Shown here piece by piece: positions 16,106-25,338 of a stretch of DNA of 64,000 bases. Location: contig NZ_NSKH01000018.1 in the NCBI RefSeq assembly GCF_003144095.1, forward strand, positions 2,537,202 through 2,601,201, in the 5' to 3' direction. Position 1 is the first letter of the stretch, and the number at the start of each line of letters is the position of its first letter. This DNA comes from Streptomyces sp. ICBB 8177. GTDB lineage: Bacteria > Actinomycetota > Actinomycetes > Streptomycetales > Streptomycetaceae. The notes below the pieces were generated by a model. The model was not told the DNA's origin. It made no database searches and was given only the letters and a program-made list of their open reading frames with translations. Both the position numbers and the translations under genes were made by a program.

Positions 16106-16591
16106 ATGCCGCGAACGCCGATACCCGGCCGCACCACCGCCGCCGCCGAGGGCGACCTCGTCGTCTTCCTGATCGGCATGCGGATCAACCACTTGTGGGC
16201 CCCGCACCACTGGCTGCGGGTCCTCGTCGCCATGCCGCGCATGCTGCGGGAGCTGCGGCGCAGGCCGGACAGCGGACTGCTGGGATACCAGCTGCTCACC
16301 GGTTCGCCGCGCACGTACTACGTCGTGCAGTACTGGCGGACCAAGGAGCAGCTGCTGCGCTACGCCTCCGACCTCACCGGCCTGCACCGCCCGGCGTGGA
16401 CCATGGTCAACCGCTACGAGCGCAAGAAGGCACTGCACGTGGGCATCTGGCACGAGACCTACGTGGTGCCCGCCGGCAACTACGAGTCGATCTACGGCGA
16501 CATGCCTGCGTACGGCCTCGGCGCGGCCACCGGGGTCCGTCCGCTGCGGGAGGGCGTCAGCGCCCGGGCCCGCCTGGAAGGGCACCGCTGA
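16106..16591 (+). CDS. DUF4188 (monooxygenase-like) protein
   Basis: The product is 161 residues. Start is ATG at 16106, with a GGGGG element upstream. Recognisable stretches are VVFLIGMRINHLWAPHHWLR, SGLLGYQLLTG, YYVVQYWRTKEQLLRYA and WHETYVVPAGNYESIYGDMP, matching the DUF4188 family, which has an antibiotic-biosynthesis-monooxygenase-like ferredoxin fold (dimeric alpha/beta barrel). Enzymatic activity is unproven. Co-location with a divergent MerR regulator suggests an inducible detoxification role, which is inference. Confidence 0.85.
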   Translation: MPRTPIPGRTTAAAEGDLVVFLIGMRINHLWAPHHWLRVLVAMPRMLRELRRRPDSGLLGYQLLTGSPRTYYVVQYWRTKEQLLRYASDLTGLHRPAWTMVNRYERKKALHVGIWHETYVVPAGNYESIYGDMPAYGLGAATGVRPLREGVSARARLEGHR

Positions 16592-16623
16592 ACGCGGCGG
16601 CGGCGCCGGGCTGAAGGCCGCGC

Positions 16624-17343
16624 TCAGCCTCCGTTGCGCCGCAGGGCCTCCGTCAGCCGCGTCGCCGCGTCTATCACCGCCTGCGCGTGCATCCGGCCAG
16701 GGTGCCGGGTCAGGCGCTCGATCGGGCCGGAGACCGAGACCGCGGCGACCACGCGGTTGGAGGGCCCGCGCACCGGCGCGGAGACCGAGGCCACGCCCGG
16801 CTCGCGCTCGCCGATGGACTGCGCCCAGCCGCGCCGCCGCACGCCGGACAGCGCGGTCGCGGTGAAGCGCGCGCCCTGAAGCCCCCGGTGCAGCCGCTCC
16901 GGCTCCTCCCAGGCCATCAGCACCTGCGCCGCCGAGCCCGCCTTCATCGGCAGCGTGGAGCCGACCGGCACGGTGTCCCGCAGTCCGGACAGCCGTTCCG
17001 CCGCGGCCACGCAGATGCGCATGTCGCCCTGGCGGCGATACAGCTGCGCGCTCTCGCCGGTCACGTCGCGTAGGTGGGTGAGCACGGGGCCCGCGGTCGC
17101 GAGCAGCCGGTCCTCGCCCGCGGCGGCCGACAGTTCCGCCAGCCGCGGCCCGAGGATGAATCGGCCCTGCATGTCGCGGGCCACCATGCGGTGGTGTTCG
17201 AGTGCGACGGCGAGCCGGTGGGCGGTCGGGCGGGCGAGACCGGTGGAGGCGACCAGCCCGGCCAGGGTGGCCGGACCGGCCTCCAGTGCGCTCAGCACCG
17301 CGGCCGCCTTGTCGAGAACGCCGACGCCGCTAGAGTTGTCCAT
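16624..17343 (-). CDS. ndgR: IclR-family regulator NdgR
   Basis: The product is 239 residues from ATG at 17343. An N-terminal winged helix ([39 protein letters not shown]) is followed by the IclR effector domain ([40 protein letters not shown]). Length, sequence and divergence from leuCD match NdgR (also AreB), described in S. coelicolor as controlling leucine, other amino-acid and related metabolism. A putative -10 (TAAGTA, minus strand) ends 7 nt before the ATG, so the mRNA may be leaderless. The GTG 21 nt upstream in the same frame would fall within the promoter and is less likely. Confidence 0.93.
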   Translation of the reverse strand: MDNSSGVGVLDKAAAVLSALEAGPATLAGLVASTGLARPTAHRLAVALEHHRMVARDMQGRFILGPRLAELSAAAGEDRLLATAGPVLTHLRDVTGESAQLYRRQGDMRICVAAAERLSGLRDTVPVGSTLPMKAGSAAQVLMAWEEPERLHRGLQGARFTATALSGVRRRGWAQSIGEREPGVASVSAPVRGPSNRVVAAVSVSGPIERLTRHPGRMHAQAVIDAATRLTEALRRNGG

Positions 17344-17352
17344 GCAACGATA

Positions 17353-17379
17353 CTTACGTCTCACAGTGTGAAACGCAAG
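17353..17379. promoter_or_regulatory. Palindromic operator over the ndgR promoter
   Basis: CTTACGTCTCAC-AGT-GTGAAACGCAAG: the 12-nt arms match at 10 positions in inverted sense. On the minus strand it contains TTGCGT and TAAGTA, 16 bp apart, so the repeat covers the likely ndgR -35 and -10. It is the obvious site for NdgR autoregulation and leuCD control. Confidence 0.65.
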
Positions 17380-17483
17380 TTCAATTTTCTCCAGAAGCCG
17401 TCACGCTGGAGGACAACGCCGGATCGGCGTCCGCGAGTGGCCGCACACCACGGGGACCGGACGCCGCCGTACTCGGACGAGTT

Positions 17484-17503
17484 GGCCGGCGACGAAGCCG
17501 GCC
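17484..17503 (+). promoter_or_regulatory. Hairpin adjoining the leuC ribosome binding site
   Basis: GGCCGGC-GACGAA-GCCGGCC lies immediately before the GGAGGG Shine-Dalgarno of leuC. It could modulate initiation or mRNA stability. I see no leucine-rich leader peptide, so classical attenuation is not supported. Confidence 0.35.
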
Positions 17504-17515
17504 GGAGGGAAAGCG

Positions 17516-18940
17516 ATGGGACGGACACTCGCGGAGAAGGTCTGGGACGACCACGTCGTCAGGCGCGCCGAAGGCGAGCCGGATCTGCTCTACATCGATC
17601 TGCACCTGCTGCACGAGGTGACCAGCCCGCAGGCCTTCGACGGGCTCCGCCTGTCCGGCCGCACCGTGCGCCGCACGGACCTGACCATCGCCACCGAGGA
17701 CCACAACACCCCGACCCTCGACATCGACAAGCCCATCGCCGACCCGGTCTCGCGCACCCAGCTGGAGACGCTGCGCAAGAACTGCGCGGAGTTCGGCGTA
17801 CGGCTGCACCCGCTGGGCGACGTCGAGCAGGGCGTCGTGCACGTCGTCGGGCCGCAGTTGGGCCTGACCCAGCCGGGCACCACGGTGGTCTGCGGCGACA
17901 GCCACACCTCCACGCACGGCGCGTTCGGCGCGCTGGCCTTCGGTATCGGCACCAGCCAGGTGGAACACGTGCTGGCCACCCAGACGCTGCCCATGGCGCC
18001 GTTCCGCACCATGGCCGTCACGGTGGACGGCGAACTGCCCGACGGCGTCACCGCCAAGGACCTGATCCTTGCCATCATCGCGAAGATCGGCACCGGTGGC
18101 GGCCAGGGCCACGTCATCGAGTACCGCGGCTCCGCGATCGAGAAGCTGTCGATGGAAGCGCGGATGACCGTCTGCAACATGTCCATCGAGGCGGGTGCCC
18201 GGGCCGGCATGATCGCGCCGGACGCGACCACGTTCGCCTACCTCCAGGGGCGCCCGCACGCGCCCGAGGGCGCCGACTGGGACGCGGCCGTCGCGTACTG
18301 GAAGACGCTGCGCACCGACGAGGACGCGGTCTTCGACCACGAGGTGCGCATCGACGCGAGCGAGCTGTCGCCGTTCGTCACCTGGGGCACCAACCCGGGT
18401 CAGGGCGCGCCGCTGGCCGCCTCCGTGCCGGACCCGGCCTCCTTCGCCGACGCCGGCGAGCGCCTGGCCGCGGAGAAGGCCCTGGAGTACATGGGCCTGA
18501 CCGCCGGTACCCCGCTGCGCGAGGTCGCCGTGGACACCGTCTTCGTCGGCTCGTGCACCAACGGCCGCATCGAGGACCTGCGCAACGCCGCCGCCGTGGT
18601 CGAGGGCCGCAAGGTCGCCGACGGGGTGCGGATGCTGGTGGTCCCCGGTTCGGTACGGGTCGCGCTCCAGGCCGTCGAGGAGGGGCTGGACAAGGTGTTC
18701 ACCGCCGCCGGCGCCGAATGGCGGCACGCGGGTTGCTCGATGTGCCTGGGCATGAACCCCGACCAACTCGCCCCCGGCGAGCGCTCGGCGTCCACCTCCA
18801 ACCGCAACTTCGAGGGACGGCAGGGCAAGGGCGGCCGCACCCACCTGGTCTCGCCGCAGGTCGCCGCCGCCACCGCGGTGCTGGGCCATCTGGCCTCACC
18901 GGCCGACCTGTCCGACGTCCGCACCCCCGTGGAGGCCTGA
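17516..18940 (+). CDS. leuC: 3-isopropylmalate dehydratase large subunit
   Basis: The product is 474 residues. This aconitase-family catalytic subunit interconverts 2- and 3-isopropylmalate in leucine synthesis with a [4Fe-4S] cluster. Cluster ligands are visible as VGSCTNGR (Cys about 346) and [10 protein letters not shown] (Cys about 406 and 409). Other family landmarks are [14 protein letters not shown] and [15 protein letters not shown] is preceded by GGAGGG. leuD follows 5 nt after the stop, forming one operon. It is divergent from ndgR, whose palindrome probably regulates both. Confidence 0.97.
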   Translation: MGRTLAEKVWDDHVVRRAEGEPDLLYIDLHLLHEVTSPQAFDGLRLSGRTVRRTDLTIATEDHNTPTLDIDKPIADPVSRTQLETLRKNCAEFGVRLHPLGDVEQGVVHVVGPQLGLTQPGTTVVCGDSHTSTHGAFGALAFGIGTSQVEHVLATQTLPMAPFRTMAVTVDGELPDGVTAKDLILAIIAKIGTGGGQGHVIEYRGSAIEKLSMEARMTVCNMSIEAGARAGMIAPDATTFAYLQGRPHAPEGADWDAAVAYWKTLRTDEDAVFDHEVRIDASELSPFVTWGTNPGQGAPLAASVPDPASFADAGERLAAEKALEYMGLTAGTPLREVAVDTVFVGSCTNGRIEDLRNAAAVVEGRKVADGVRMLVVPGSVRVALQAVEEGLDKVFTAAGAEWRHAGCSMCLGMNPDQLAPGERSASTSNRNFEGRQGKGGRTHLVSPQVAAATAVLGHLASPADLSDVRTPVEA

Positions 18941-18945
18941 GCATC

Positions 18946-19539
18946 ATGGAAGCGTTCACCACCCACACCGGCCGGGCGGTGCCGCTGCGCCGCGGCAACG
19001 TCGACACCGACCAGATCATCCCGGCGCACTGGCTCAAGAAGGTGACCCGCAACGGGTTCGAGGACGGGTTGTTCGAGGCCTGGCGCAAGGACCCGGAGTT
19101 CGTGCTGAACCAGCCGGAACGCCAGGGCGCCACCGTGCTGGTCGCGGGCCCCGACTTCGGCACCGGCTCCTCCCGCGAGCACGCGGTGTGGGCGTTGCAG
19201 AACTACGGCTTCGCCACCGTCCTGTCGTCGCGGTTCGCCGACATCTTCCGCGGCAACTCGCTGAAGAACGGCCTGCTGACCGTCGTGCTCCCGCAGGACG
19301 TCATCGAGGCACTGTGGAAGCTCACCGAGGCCGATCCGGCCGCCGAGATCACGGTCGACCTGGTCGCCCGCGAGGTGCGCGCGGAAGGGGTGACGGCGTC
19401 CTTCGAGTTGGACGACAACGCCCGCTGGCGTCTGCTGGAGGGGCTGGACGACATCAGCCTCACCCTGCGGCACGAGGAGGAGATCGCCGCGTACGAGGCG
19501 AAGCGCCCCTCGTACAAGCCGCGCACCGTGGAGGTCTGA
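18946..19539 (+). CDS. leuD: 3-isopropylmalate dehydratase small subunit
   Basis: The product is 197 residues, the standard length. It is the swivelling domain that pairs with Leu[34 protein letters not shown] and the substrate-contact loop [18 protein letters not shown] is 5 nt after the leuC stop, so translation is coupled. The heterodimer works in the cytoplasm. A strong terminator ends the operon. Confidence 0.97.
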   Translation: MEAFTTHTGRAVPLRRGNVDTDQIIPAHWLKKVTRNGFEDGLFEAWRKDPEFVLNQPERQGATVLVAGPDFGTGSSREHAVWALQNYGFATVLSSRFADIFRGNSLKNGLLTVVLPQDVIEALWKLTEADPAAEITVDLVAREVRAEGVTASFELDDNARWRLLEGLDDISLTLRHEEEIAAYEAKRPSYKPRTVEV

Positions 19540-19592
19540 GCCTCCCGCGGCCCGATCCGCGGCCTCGCACCGACCACTTCAGGCCATCGCCC

Positions 19593-19628
19593 AACGCGCC
19601 CCTCGCCCCTCGTGGCGGGGGGCGCGTT
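19593..19628 (+). terminator. leuCD terminator
   Basis: A 15-bp stem (19593-19607 with 19614-19628, one T-G pair) with a 6-nt loop, 53 nt after leuD. Confidence 0.8.
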
Positions 19629-19705
19629 CGGCGTGCTGGGACCCCCGCGGACTAGAGTTGCTCCCTGCGGAGGTGACAACTCGCCTCAGATGGCACAATT
19701 GGCGC

Positions 19706-19942
19706 ATGGATGGTGACGGCCAACTCGACCTGTACGCGAGGGTGGCCGCACGTCTCAAACAGGCGCATGCCCGCGTCGGCGCGGCGCAGCTGCCGGACGA
19801 CGTACGGGTGGCGCTCAGCCGCAAGTTGCTCGTCATCACGGCCGCCGCGAAGCACGACGCGGCAGGCGCCGCGGAGCGGTTGGAGCGCTTCATGAGGGAC
19901 TTCGACCAGGGCCGCTTCCCCGGCCAGGGAACTGACCAGTAG
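19706..19942 (+). CDS. Small conserved actinobacterial protein
   Basis: The product is 78 residues from ATG at 19706. It is predicted all-helical and amphipathic: LDLYARVAARLKQAHARVG, DDVRVALSRKLLVITAAAKH and AERLERFMRDFDQG. No known domain is recognised. The longer frame from 19658 has poor coding character before this ATG. A TAGAGT box lies upstream near 19652. I recall a similar short ORF between leuD and hupS in other streptomycetes, so it is probably real. No function can be given. Confidence 0.7.
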   Translation: MDGDGQLDLYARVAARLKQAHARVGAAQLPDDVRVALSRKLLVITAAAKHDAAGAAERLERFMRDFDQGRFPGQGTDQ

Positions 19943-20076
19943 CCGAGTCCGTTGCGGCACAAGGGTGATTCGCCCGTTTCGTATTTGATTTGCGGTATAT
20001 ATCTCCCTAACGTGCGAAAAAGCTCGACTGCTTGGACACACTTTTTCGTTCCAGCAAAGTTTCCGAAGGGGAAGAC

Positions 20077-20715
20077 GTGAACAAGGCGCAGCTCGTAGAA
20101 GCGATTGCCGACAAGGTCGGCGGGCGGCAGCAGGCCGCGGACGCGGTGGACGCCGTGCTGGACGCCATCGTCCGCGCGGTCGTCGCTGGTGAGCGGGTCT
20201 CCGTCACCGGTTTCGGCTCGTTCGAGAAGGTGGACCGGCCCGCCCGTTACGCCCGCAACCCGCAGACCGGTGAGCGGGTGCGGGTCAAGAAGACCTCGGT
20301 GCCCCGGTTCCGGGCAGGTCAGGGGTTCAAGGACCTGGTCAGCGGCAGCAAGAAGCTCCCGCGCGGCGGCGAGGTCTCGGTGAAGAAGGCGCCCAAGGGC
20401 AGCCTGAGCGGCGGTTCTTCCACCCGCACCACCGCCAAGGCCGCGGCGAAGAAGGCCACCGCCAAGAAGACCACGGCGCGCGGCACCGCCGCGAAGAAGA
20501 CGACGGCGAAGAAGACCACCGCCGCCAAGAAGACCACGGCGAAGAAGACCACCGCCAAGAAGACGACCGCCAAGAAGGCCACGGCCAAGAAGGCCACGGC
20601 GAAGAAGGCGACCGCCAAGAAGACCGCGCCGGCGAAGAAGGCCACCGCCAAGAAGGCCCCCGGCAAGCGAGCCAGCGCCCGCAAGACCACCGCGAAGCGC
20701 ACCGCGCGCAAGTGA
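20077..20715 (+). CDS. hupS: HU-type nucleoid protein with lysine-rich tail (HupS)
   Basis: The product is 212 residues from GTG ([20 protein letters not shown]) with GAAGGGGAAG upstream. Residues 1-94 are a complete HU domain, including [20 protein letters not shown] and the DNA-binding beta-arm. Residues 95-212 are a histone-H1-like tail of [10 protein letters not shown] repeats. This two-part build is that of actinobacterial HupS, which compacts sporulating nucleoids in Streptomyces. The AT-richer stretch just upstream, including TATATAT near 19998, is the likely promoter region. Two terminator hairpins follow. Confidence 0.95.
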   Translation: MNKAQLVEAIADKVGGRQQAADAVDAVLDAIVRAVVAGERVSVTGFGSFEKVDRPARYARNPQTGERVRVKKTSVPRFRAGQGFKDLVSGSKKLPRGGEVSVKKAPKGSLSGGSSTRTTAKAAAKKATAKKTTARGTAAKKTTAKKTTAAKKTTAKKTTAKKTTAKKATAKKATAKKATAKKTAPAKKATAKKAPGKRASARKTTAKRTARK

Positions 20716-20722
20716 CACCCGC

Positions 20723-20792
20723 GGGCGGCCGTACGCCGACGCGGGCCGCCCACCCACCGCGACGGGCCGGACTCCCCCGGGAGCCCGGCCCG
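20723..20792 (+). terminator. Tandem terminators after hupS
   Basis: The first hairpin pairs 20723-20730 with 20744-20751. The second, stronger one pairs 20764-20776 with 20779-20791 (13 bp, one mismatch, tight loop). Both lie between convergent genes. Confidence 0.75.
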
Positions 20793-20883
20793 CGCTGTGT
20801 TCCGGGGCGCGTTCTCCGCCGCCGCCCGCGCTGTCCGCCGGGGCGCTTCGCGCGCCGCCGTCCGCCCTGTCCCGCGGCGGCCG

Positions 20884-21105
20884 TCAGCCGCGCTCGGGGT
20901 CCGGGAAGGTCTGGAGGGTCACGAAGACCACCCGGCGGGCCTCGCCCTCGCCCTCGGTGCGGATGCGCACCCGCTGGCCCACCCGCAGCAGCCGCAGGCC
21001 CCCCGCGTCGAACGCCGCCGCGTCGAACGGCAGCGGGGTCCCGTCGTCCAGCAGCACGCTGCCGCAGCGCGTGTCCGGATCGTAGGTGTACGAAGTCGCC
21101 TGCAT
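20884..21105 (-). CDS. Small conserved OB-fold-like protein
   Basis: The product is 73 residues from ATG at 21105. The body (SYTYDPDTRCGSVLLDDGTP, LPFDAAAFDAGG, LRVGQRVRIRTEG, VTLQTFPDP) has the spacing of a small beta-barrel and looks remotely like a cold-shock domain, but lacks the RNP aromatic motifs. I recall a close relative at the same place in other streptomycetes. The longer frame extending to 21294 has poor coding character. No function is known. About 80 nt upstream there is an inverted repeat, TTACCG-CCGC-CGGTAA (21182-21197). Confidence 0.78.
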   Translation of the reverse strand: MQATSYTYDPDTRCGSVLLDDGTPLPFDAAAFDAGGLRLLRVGQRVRIRTEGEGEARRVVFVTLQTFPDPERG

Positions 21106-21316
21106 ACCCCGCAGCCTACCGGCGCGCCGGCCCGGACCGCCTTCCGCTCGCGCCCGGCCCCGACCGGCGCACCGGGCCCATTTACCGCCGCCGGTAATCA
21201 CGAAGAAGGCCCCGCGGGCATTACCGCCGAATTCACCGAACACGCCCGCGAAATCGCCGGGCAAAGCACGAACGCGAGCCCCGCCGCCGAACACGCGGCC
21301 CCCGCGGGGAACACCC

Positions 21317-21988
21317 TCACTCCGCCATCAGCAGGCCCGCCACCGCCGCCGCCGTGCGCGGCCCGACCCCCAGCGACAGGGCGACCCGCAGATCCTCACC
21401 GGTGTCCACGTCACGGCGTACCGAGTCCACCCCGAGCAGCGCGATCTCCCGCGCCCCCGAGGCGCGGTGCCGGGCCCGGGAGGCGCCGCCGAACCCCGGG
21501 GCCAGCGCGGCCCCCGGGGCGGCCGCCAGCAGCGTGGTACCGACGCCCGCGGCGTCCGCCAGGAACGCCCGCGGCGCGTCAGGCGCGTGCCCCGGCGCCC
21601 CTTCCCGCGCGGCGTCCGCCAGCACCAGGGCCAGTTCACCGGGGCGCAGCGCGGGCAGGTCCGCGTTGAGCGCGGCCACCGGCGCCCACGGGTCCTCCTC
21701 GCGCACCGCACGCTCGCCGTGCGCCAGCGCCGCGTTGAGCCCCGCGGGCGCACCGGGCACCACCCGGGCCCCCAGCGCCGCCAGCTCACGGGCGGCCAGC
21801 GGGTCGTCGGTCACCACCGCGACCGCCCGCACCGCGGGGCAGGCCAGCGCCGCGGACACGGTGTCCAGCGCGAACGCCAGCGCCAGCCGCGGCCGCACCG
21901 CCTCGCCGGCGGTGTCCGCGAGCCGGCTCTTGGCCGCGCCCAGCCGCTTGACCGGCACCACGACATCCCACACCCTCACGCTGCGCAC
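21317..21988 (-). CDS. cofC: 2-phospho-L-lactate guanylyltransferase
   Basis: The product is 223 residues from GTG at 21988 (an alternative GTG is at 21979). It is a nucleotidyltransferase fold: VVVPVKRLGAAKSRL, ALDTVSAALACPAVRAVAVV, VTDDPLAA and the metal-binding LNADLPALRP. CofC/FbiD-type enzymes activate phospholactate or phosphoenolpyruvate with GTP during coenzyme F420 synthesis. The rest of the F420 pathway is not in this window. It is divergent from the acyltransferase gene. Confidence 0.9.
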   Translation of the reverse strand: MRSVRVWDVVVPVKRLGAAKSRLADTAGEAVRPRLALAFALDTVSAALACPAVRAVAVVTDDPLAARELAALGARVVPGAPAGLNAALAHGERAVREEDPWAPVAALNADLPALRPGELALVLADAAREGAPGHAPDAPRAFLADAAGVGTTLLAAAPGAALAPGFGGASRARHRASGAREIALLGVDSVRRDVDTGEDLRVALSLGVGPRTAAAVAGLLMAE

Positions 21989-22169
21989 CGGCTCATTCTG
22001 CCCGCAGCCGCTGGTCCGCGCCGTGCGGCAGGGGGCTACGGTGTCGGTACGCGCCGGGCCGGTCCTGCTCGACAGGGCGCTGGGCCGGGGCCACACTTGT
22101 GCGGCTGTCCGATTGCCGGGGGCGCCCCGGCGCCGCGTCGAGACAGCGCCAATCGAGGAGGATGTCCTG

Positions 22170-22946
22170 GTGTCCCGCCGCAGAATCGGCTTCGTCTACC
22201 GCTTGGCCGCCGTCATCGCGAAGCCCATCCTGATCGCCGTGATCAACCGGGACTGGCGCGGTGTGGAGAACATTCCGGCCGAGGGCGGATTCATCACGGC
22301 CGTCAATCACAACTCCCACCTCGACCCGTTCTGCTACGCGCATTTCCAGTACAACACCGGTCGCGTCCCGCGATTCCTGGCGAAGGCGCCGCTGTTCAAG
22401 CCGCCGGTCGTCGGCTGGTTCATGCGCGGCACCGGGCAGATCCCGGTCTACCGGGCCACCACCGACGCCGCCCAGGCCTTCCGCGCCGCCGTGGCCGCGG
22501 TCAACGACGGGGAGTGCGTCGCCTTCTACCCCGAGGGCACCCTCACCCGCGACCCCGACGGATGGCCGATGACCGGCAAGACCGGCGTAGCCCGCGTCGC
22601 GCTGCTGACCAAGGCGCCGGTCATCCCGATCGCGCAGTGGGGCGCCAACGAACTGCTGCCGCCGTACAGCACGCGCCCGCGGCTCTTCCCGCGCAAGACG
22701 CACAGGGTGCTGGTGGGCAAGCCGGTCGACCTCGACCGCTTCTACGACCGGGAGCCCACCGCGGAACTGCTGAGGCAGGCCACCGACGCCATCATGGCCG
22801 ACGTCTCCGCGCTGCTCGGTGAACTGCGCGGCGAGAAGGCCCCCGCCGAGCGCTTCGACCCGCGCCGTCACAAGAAGGCGGCGAAGGTCAAGGGCGGCGG
22901 GACGGGCGCGAGCGGCGTCAACGACGCGGACGAGACGGCCGAGTAG
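22170..22946 (+). CDS. 1-acyl-sn-glycerol-3-phosphate acyltransferase (PlsC-type)
   Basis: The product is 258 residues from GTG at 22170, preceded by GAGGAGGATG. A hydrophobic N-terminus (FVYRLAAVIAKPILIAVI) anchors it to the membrane. Acyltransferase motif I is NHNSHLD, followed by PRFLAKAPLFKPPVVGWFM and motif III FYPEGTLT. The Lys-rich C-terminus is typical of actinobacterial members. It makes phosphatidic acid from lysophosphatidic acid. The next gene, gpsA, makes the glycerol-3-phosphate precursor, so the pair forms a phospholipid-synthesis unit. Confidence 0.9.
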   Translation: MSRRRIGFVYRLAAVIAKPILIAVINRDWRGVENIPAEGGFITAVNHNSHLDPFCYAHFQYNTGRVPRFLAKAPLFKPPVVGWFMRGTGQIPVYRATTDAAQAFRAAVAAVNDGECVAFYPEGTLTRDPDGWPMTGKTGVARVALLTKAPVIPIAQWGANELLPPYSTRPRLFPRKTHRVLVGKPVDLDRFYDREPTAELLRQATDAIMADVSALLGELRGEKAPAERFDPRRHKKAAKVKGGGTGASGVNDADETAE

Positions 22947-23005
22947 GCCCCGCGCGCGGACGCGGGCAGCAGGGGACAACCGGAGCGAAGGCAAGGGATC
23001 AGCAA

Positions 23006-24010
23006 GTGACGACGCGCTGCGCGGTGTACGGAACGGGCTCGTGGGGGACGCCGTTCGCGATGATCCTGGCGGACGCCGGCTGCGAGGTGACCCTGTGGGG
23101 CCGCCGCGCCGCCGTGGTGGACGCCATCAACACCACCCGCACCAACCCCGACTACATGCCGGGCGTCGAACTGCCCGCCGGCGTCACCGCCACCACCGAC
23201 CCCGCGCGGGCCGCCCGCGGCGCCGAGTTCGTCTTCCTCGCCGTACCGTCGCAGACGCTGCGCCGCAACCTCACCGAGTGGGCGCCGCTGCTGCCTTCCG
23301 ACGCCGTGCTGGTCAGCCTGATGAAAGGCATCGAACTCGGCACCGCCAAGCGGATGACCGAGGTCATCGAAGAGGTCGCCAAGGCCGGGCCCGAACGCGT
23401 CGCGGTGCTGTCCGGTCCCAACCTCTCGCCGGAGATCGCCGCCCGGCAGCCCGCCGCCGCCGTCGTGGCCTGCCGCGACGAGGACGTCGCCCGCCGCCTT
23501 CAGGCCGCCTGCCACACCGCGTACTTCCGCCCGTACACCAACACCGACGTGGTGGGGTGCGAACTCGGCGGCGCCGTCAAGAACGTCATCGCGCTCGCCG
23601 TCGGCATCGCGGACGGCATGGGGCTGGGCGACAACGCGAAGGCGTCGCTGATCACCCGCGGGCTCGCCGAGACCACCCGGCTGGGCCTGGCGATGGGCGC
23701 CGACGCGCACACCTTCGCGGGACTGGCCGGCATGGGCGACCTGGTCGCCACCTGCTCCTCGCCGCTGTCGCGCAACCACCGCTTCGGCATCAACCTCGGC
23801 CGCGGCATGACGCTCCAGGAGACCGTCGCCGTCACCAACCAGACCGCCGAGGGCGTCAAGTCCTGCGAATCCGTGCTGGATCTGGCCCGCAGGCACGGTG
23901 TGGAGGTGCCTATCACGGAGACGGTCGTCGGCATCGTGCACGGGGGCACGCCGCCGCTGGTCGCCCTCAAGGAGCTGATGTCGCGCTCCGCCAAGGCCGA
24001 ACGCCGCTGA
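23006..24010 (+). CDS. gpsA: Glycerol-3-phosphate dehydrogenase [NAD(P)+]
   Basis: The product is 334 residues with a GTG start. The Rossmann motif VYGTGSWGTPFA, the catalytic region GCELGGAVKNVIALAVGIAD, GLAGMGDLVATC and RNHRFG are all present. It reduces dihydroxyacetone phosphate to sn-glycerol 3-phosphate in the cytoplasm, feeding membrane lipids. It lies 59 nt after the acyltransferase gene and ahead of ddl. Confidence 0.96.
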   Translation: MTTRCAVYGTGSWGTPFAMILADAGCEVTLWGRRAAVVDAINTTRTNPDYMPGVELPAGVTATTDPARAARGAEFVFLAVPSQTLRRNLTEWAPLLPSDAVLVSLMKGIELGTAKRMTEVIEEVAKAGPERVAVLSGPNLSPEIAARQPAAAVVACRDEDVARRLQAACHTAYFRPYTNTDVVGCELGGAVKNVIALAVGIADGMGLGDNAKASLITRGLAETTRLGLAMGADAHTFAGLAGMGDLVATCSSPLSRNHRFGINLGRGMTLQETVAVTNQTAEGVKSCESVLDLARRHGVEVPITETVVGIVHGGTPPLVALKELMSRSAKAERR

Positions 24011-24103
24011 CGGCGCTACGGTGGGCCGCACGGCCGGTTTTCCCCGAACCCGTGGCCATGCGTCGGCGATGGCGCGGGAACCACCAGGTAGGGTCTCAGC
24101 GAC

Positions 24104-25255
24104 ATGAGCAACGTGCCTACTGACCAGAACCCCGAGCACCGCAAGCCCCGGGTCGCCGTCGTCTTCGGCGGCCGCAGCTCCGAGCACGGCATCTCCGTGC
24201 TCACCGCGGGCGCGGTGCTGCGCGCGATCGACCGCTCCCGGTACGACGTGCTGCCCATCGGCATCACCACGGACGGCCGTTGGGCGCTCACCGCCGACGA
24301 CGCCGACCGCATGGCGATCACCGACCGGGCCCTGCCCAGCGTCGAGCAGATCGCCGAGTCGGCGGAGGGCTCGGTGCTGCTGCCCGTCGCGCCGGACAGC
24401 CGCGAGGTCGTCCTCGCCGAACCCGGTTCGGTGCCCAAGGCGCTCGGCGACGTCGACGTCGTCTTCCCCGTGCTGCACGGCCCGTACGGCGAGGACGGCA
24501 CGTTGCAGGGCCTGCTGGAGCTGTCCGGCGTGCCCTACGTCGGCTCCGGCGTGCTGTCCTCCGCGGTCGGCATGGACAAGGAGTACATGAAGCGCGTCTT
24601 CACCTCCTTCGGCCTGCCGGTCGGACCGTACGAGGTGATCCGGCCGCGTGAGTGGGAACGCGACCAGGCCGCGGCGCGCGAGCGCGTCGTGAACTTCGCC
24701 GCGGACCACGGCTGGCCGCTGTTCGTCAAGCCCGCCCGGGCCGGCTCGTCCATCGGCATCTCCAAGGTCGACGACCTCGGCGGCCTCGACGAGGCGATCG
24801 AGGAGGCCCGCAGGCACGACCCGAAGGTGCTGGTCGAGGCGCTGCTGACCGGGCGCGAGATCGAGTGCGGCGTGCTGGAGTTCGAGGACGGCCCGCGCGC
24901 CAGCCTCCCCGCCTGGATCCCGCCCGTCACCGACCACCACTTCTACGACTTCGAGGCCAAGTACATCGACTCGGCCGAGGGCGTCGTGCCCGCCCCGCTC
25001 ACCGACGAGGAGACCGCCGAGGTGCGGCGGCTCGCGGTGGCGGCGTTCGAGGCGGCGTCCTGCGAGGGCCTGGTACGCGCGGACTTCTTCCTCACCGACG
25101 AGGGCGAGTTCGTGATCAACGAGATCAACACGATGCCGGGCTTCACACCGATCTCGATGTACCCGAGGATGTGGCAGGAGACCGGGGTGAGTTACCCGGA
25201 GCTGATCGACCTGCTGCTCCAGGCGGCGCTGCGGCGCTCCACCGGGCTGCGATAG
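24104..25255 (+). CDS. ddl: D-alanine--D-alanine ligase
   Basis: The product is 383 residues. An N-terminal VVFGGRSSEHGISV and an ATP-grasp domain (VKPARAGSSIGISKVDD; GLVRADFFLTDEGEFVINEI; NTMPGFTPISMYP) identify Ddl, which makes the D-Ala-D-Ala dipeptide for peptidoglycan. TAGGGT lies 9 nt before the ATG and could give a very short leader in addition to read-through from gpsA. A perfect palindromic terminator follows. Confidence 0.96.
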   Translation: MSNVPTDQNPEHRKPRVAVVFGGRSSEHGISVLTAGAVLRAIDRSRYDVLPIGITTDGRWALTADDADRMAITDRALPSVEQIAESAEGSVLLPVAPDSREVVLAEPGSVPKALGDVDVVFPVLHGPYGEDGTLQGLLELSGVPYVGSGVLSSAVGMDKEYMKRVFTSFGLPVGPYEVIRPREWERDQAAARERVVNFAADHGWPLFVKPARAGSSIGISKVDDLGGLDEAIEEARRHDPKVLVEALLTGREIECGVLEFEDGPRASLPAWIPPVTDHHFYDFEAKYIDSAEGVVPAPLTDEETAEVRRLAVAAFEAASCEGLVRADFFLTDEGEFVINEINTMPGFTPISMYPRMWQETGVSYPELIDLLLQAALRRSTGLR

Positions 25256-25273
25256 CCGGTACGGCCTGCGCTG

Positions 25274-25297
25274 GCCGGTACGGCGCGCCGTACCGGC
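25274..25297. terminator. Bidirectional terminator between ddl and the DUF3515 gene
   Basis: A perfect 24-bp palindrome built from GCCGGTACGGCG and its complement, between two convergent genes. A partial copy (GCCGGTACGGCC) precedes it at 25255-25266. Confidence 0.7.
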
Positions 25298-25338
25298 ACC
25301 GGCGCGAGGGAAGGGCGCCGGGCCCGGGCGGTCCGGCG

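Noticed and set aside
17380-17515. Leucine-codon attenuator before leuC
   Set aside because: No short leader ORF with a leucine run is present; only one hairpin next to the ribosome binding site.
22868-24940. 690-codon minus-strand frame across gpsA and ddl
   Set aside because: Shadow of two well-identified plus-strand genes.
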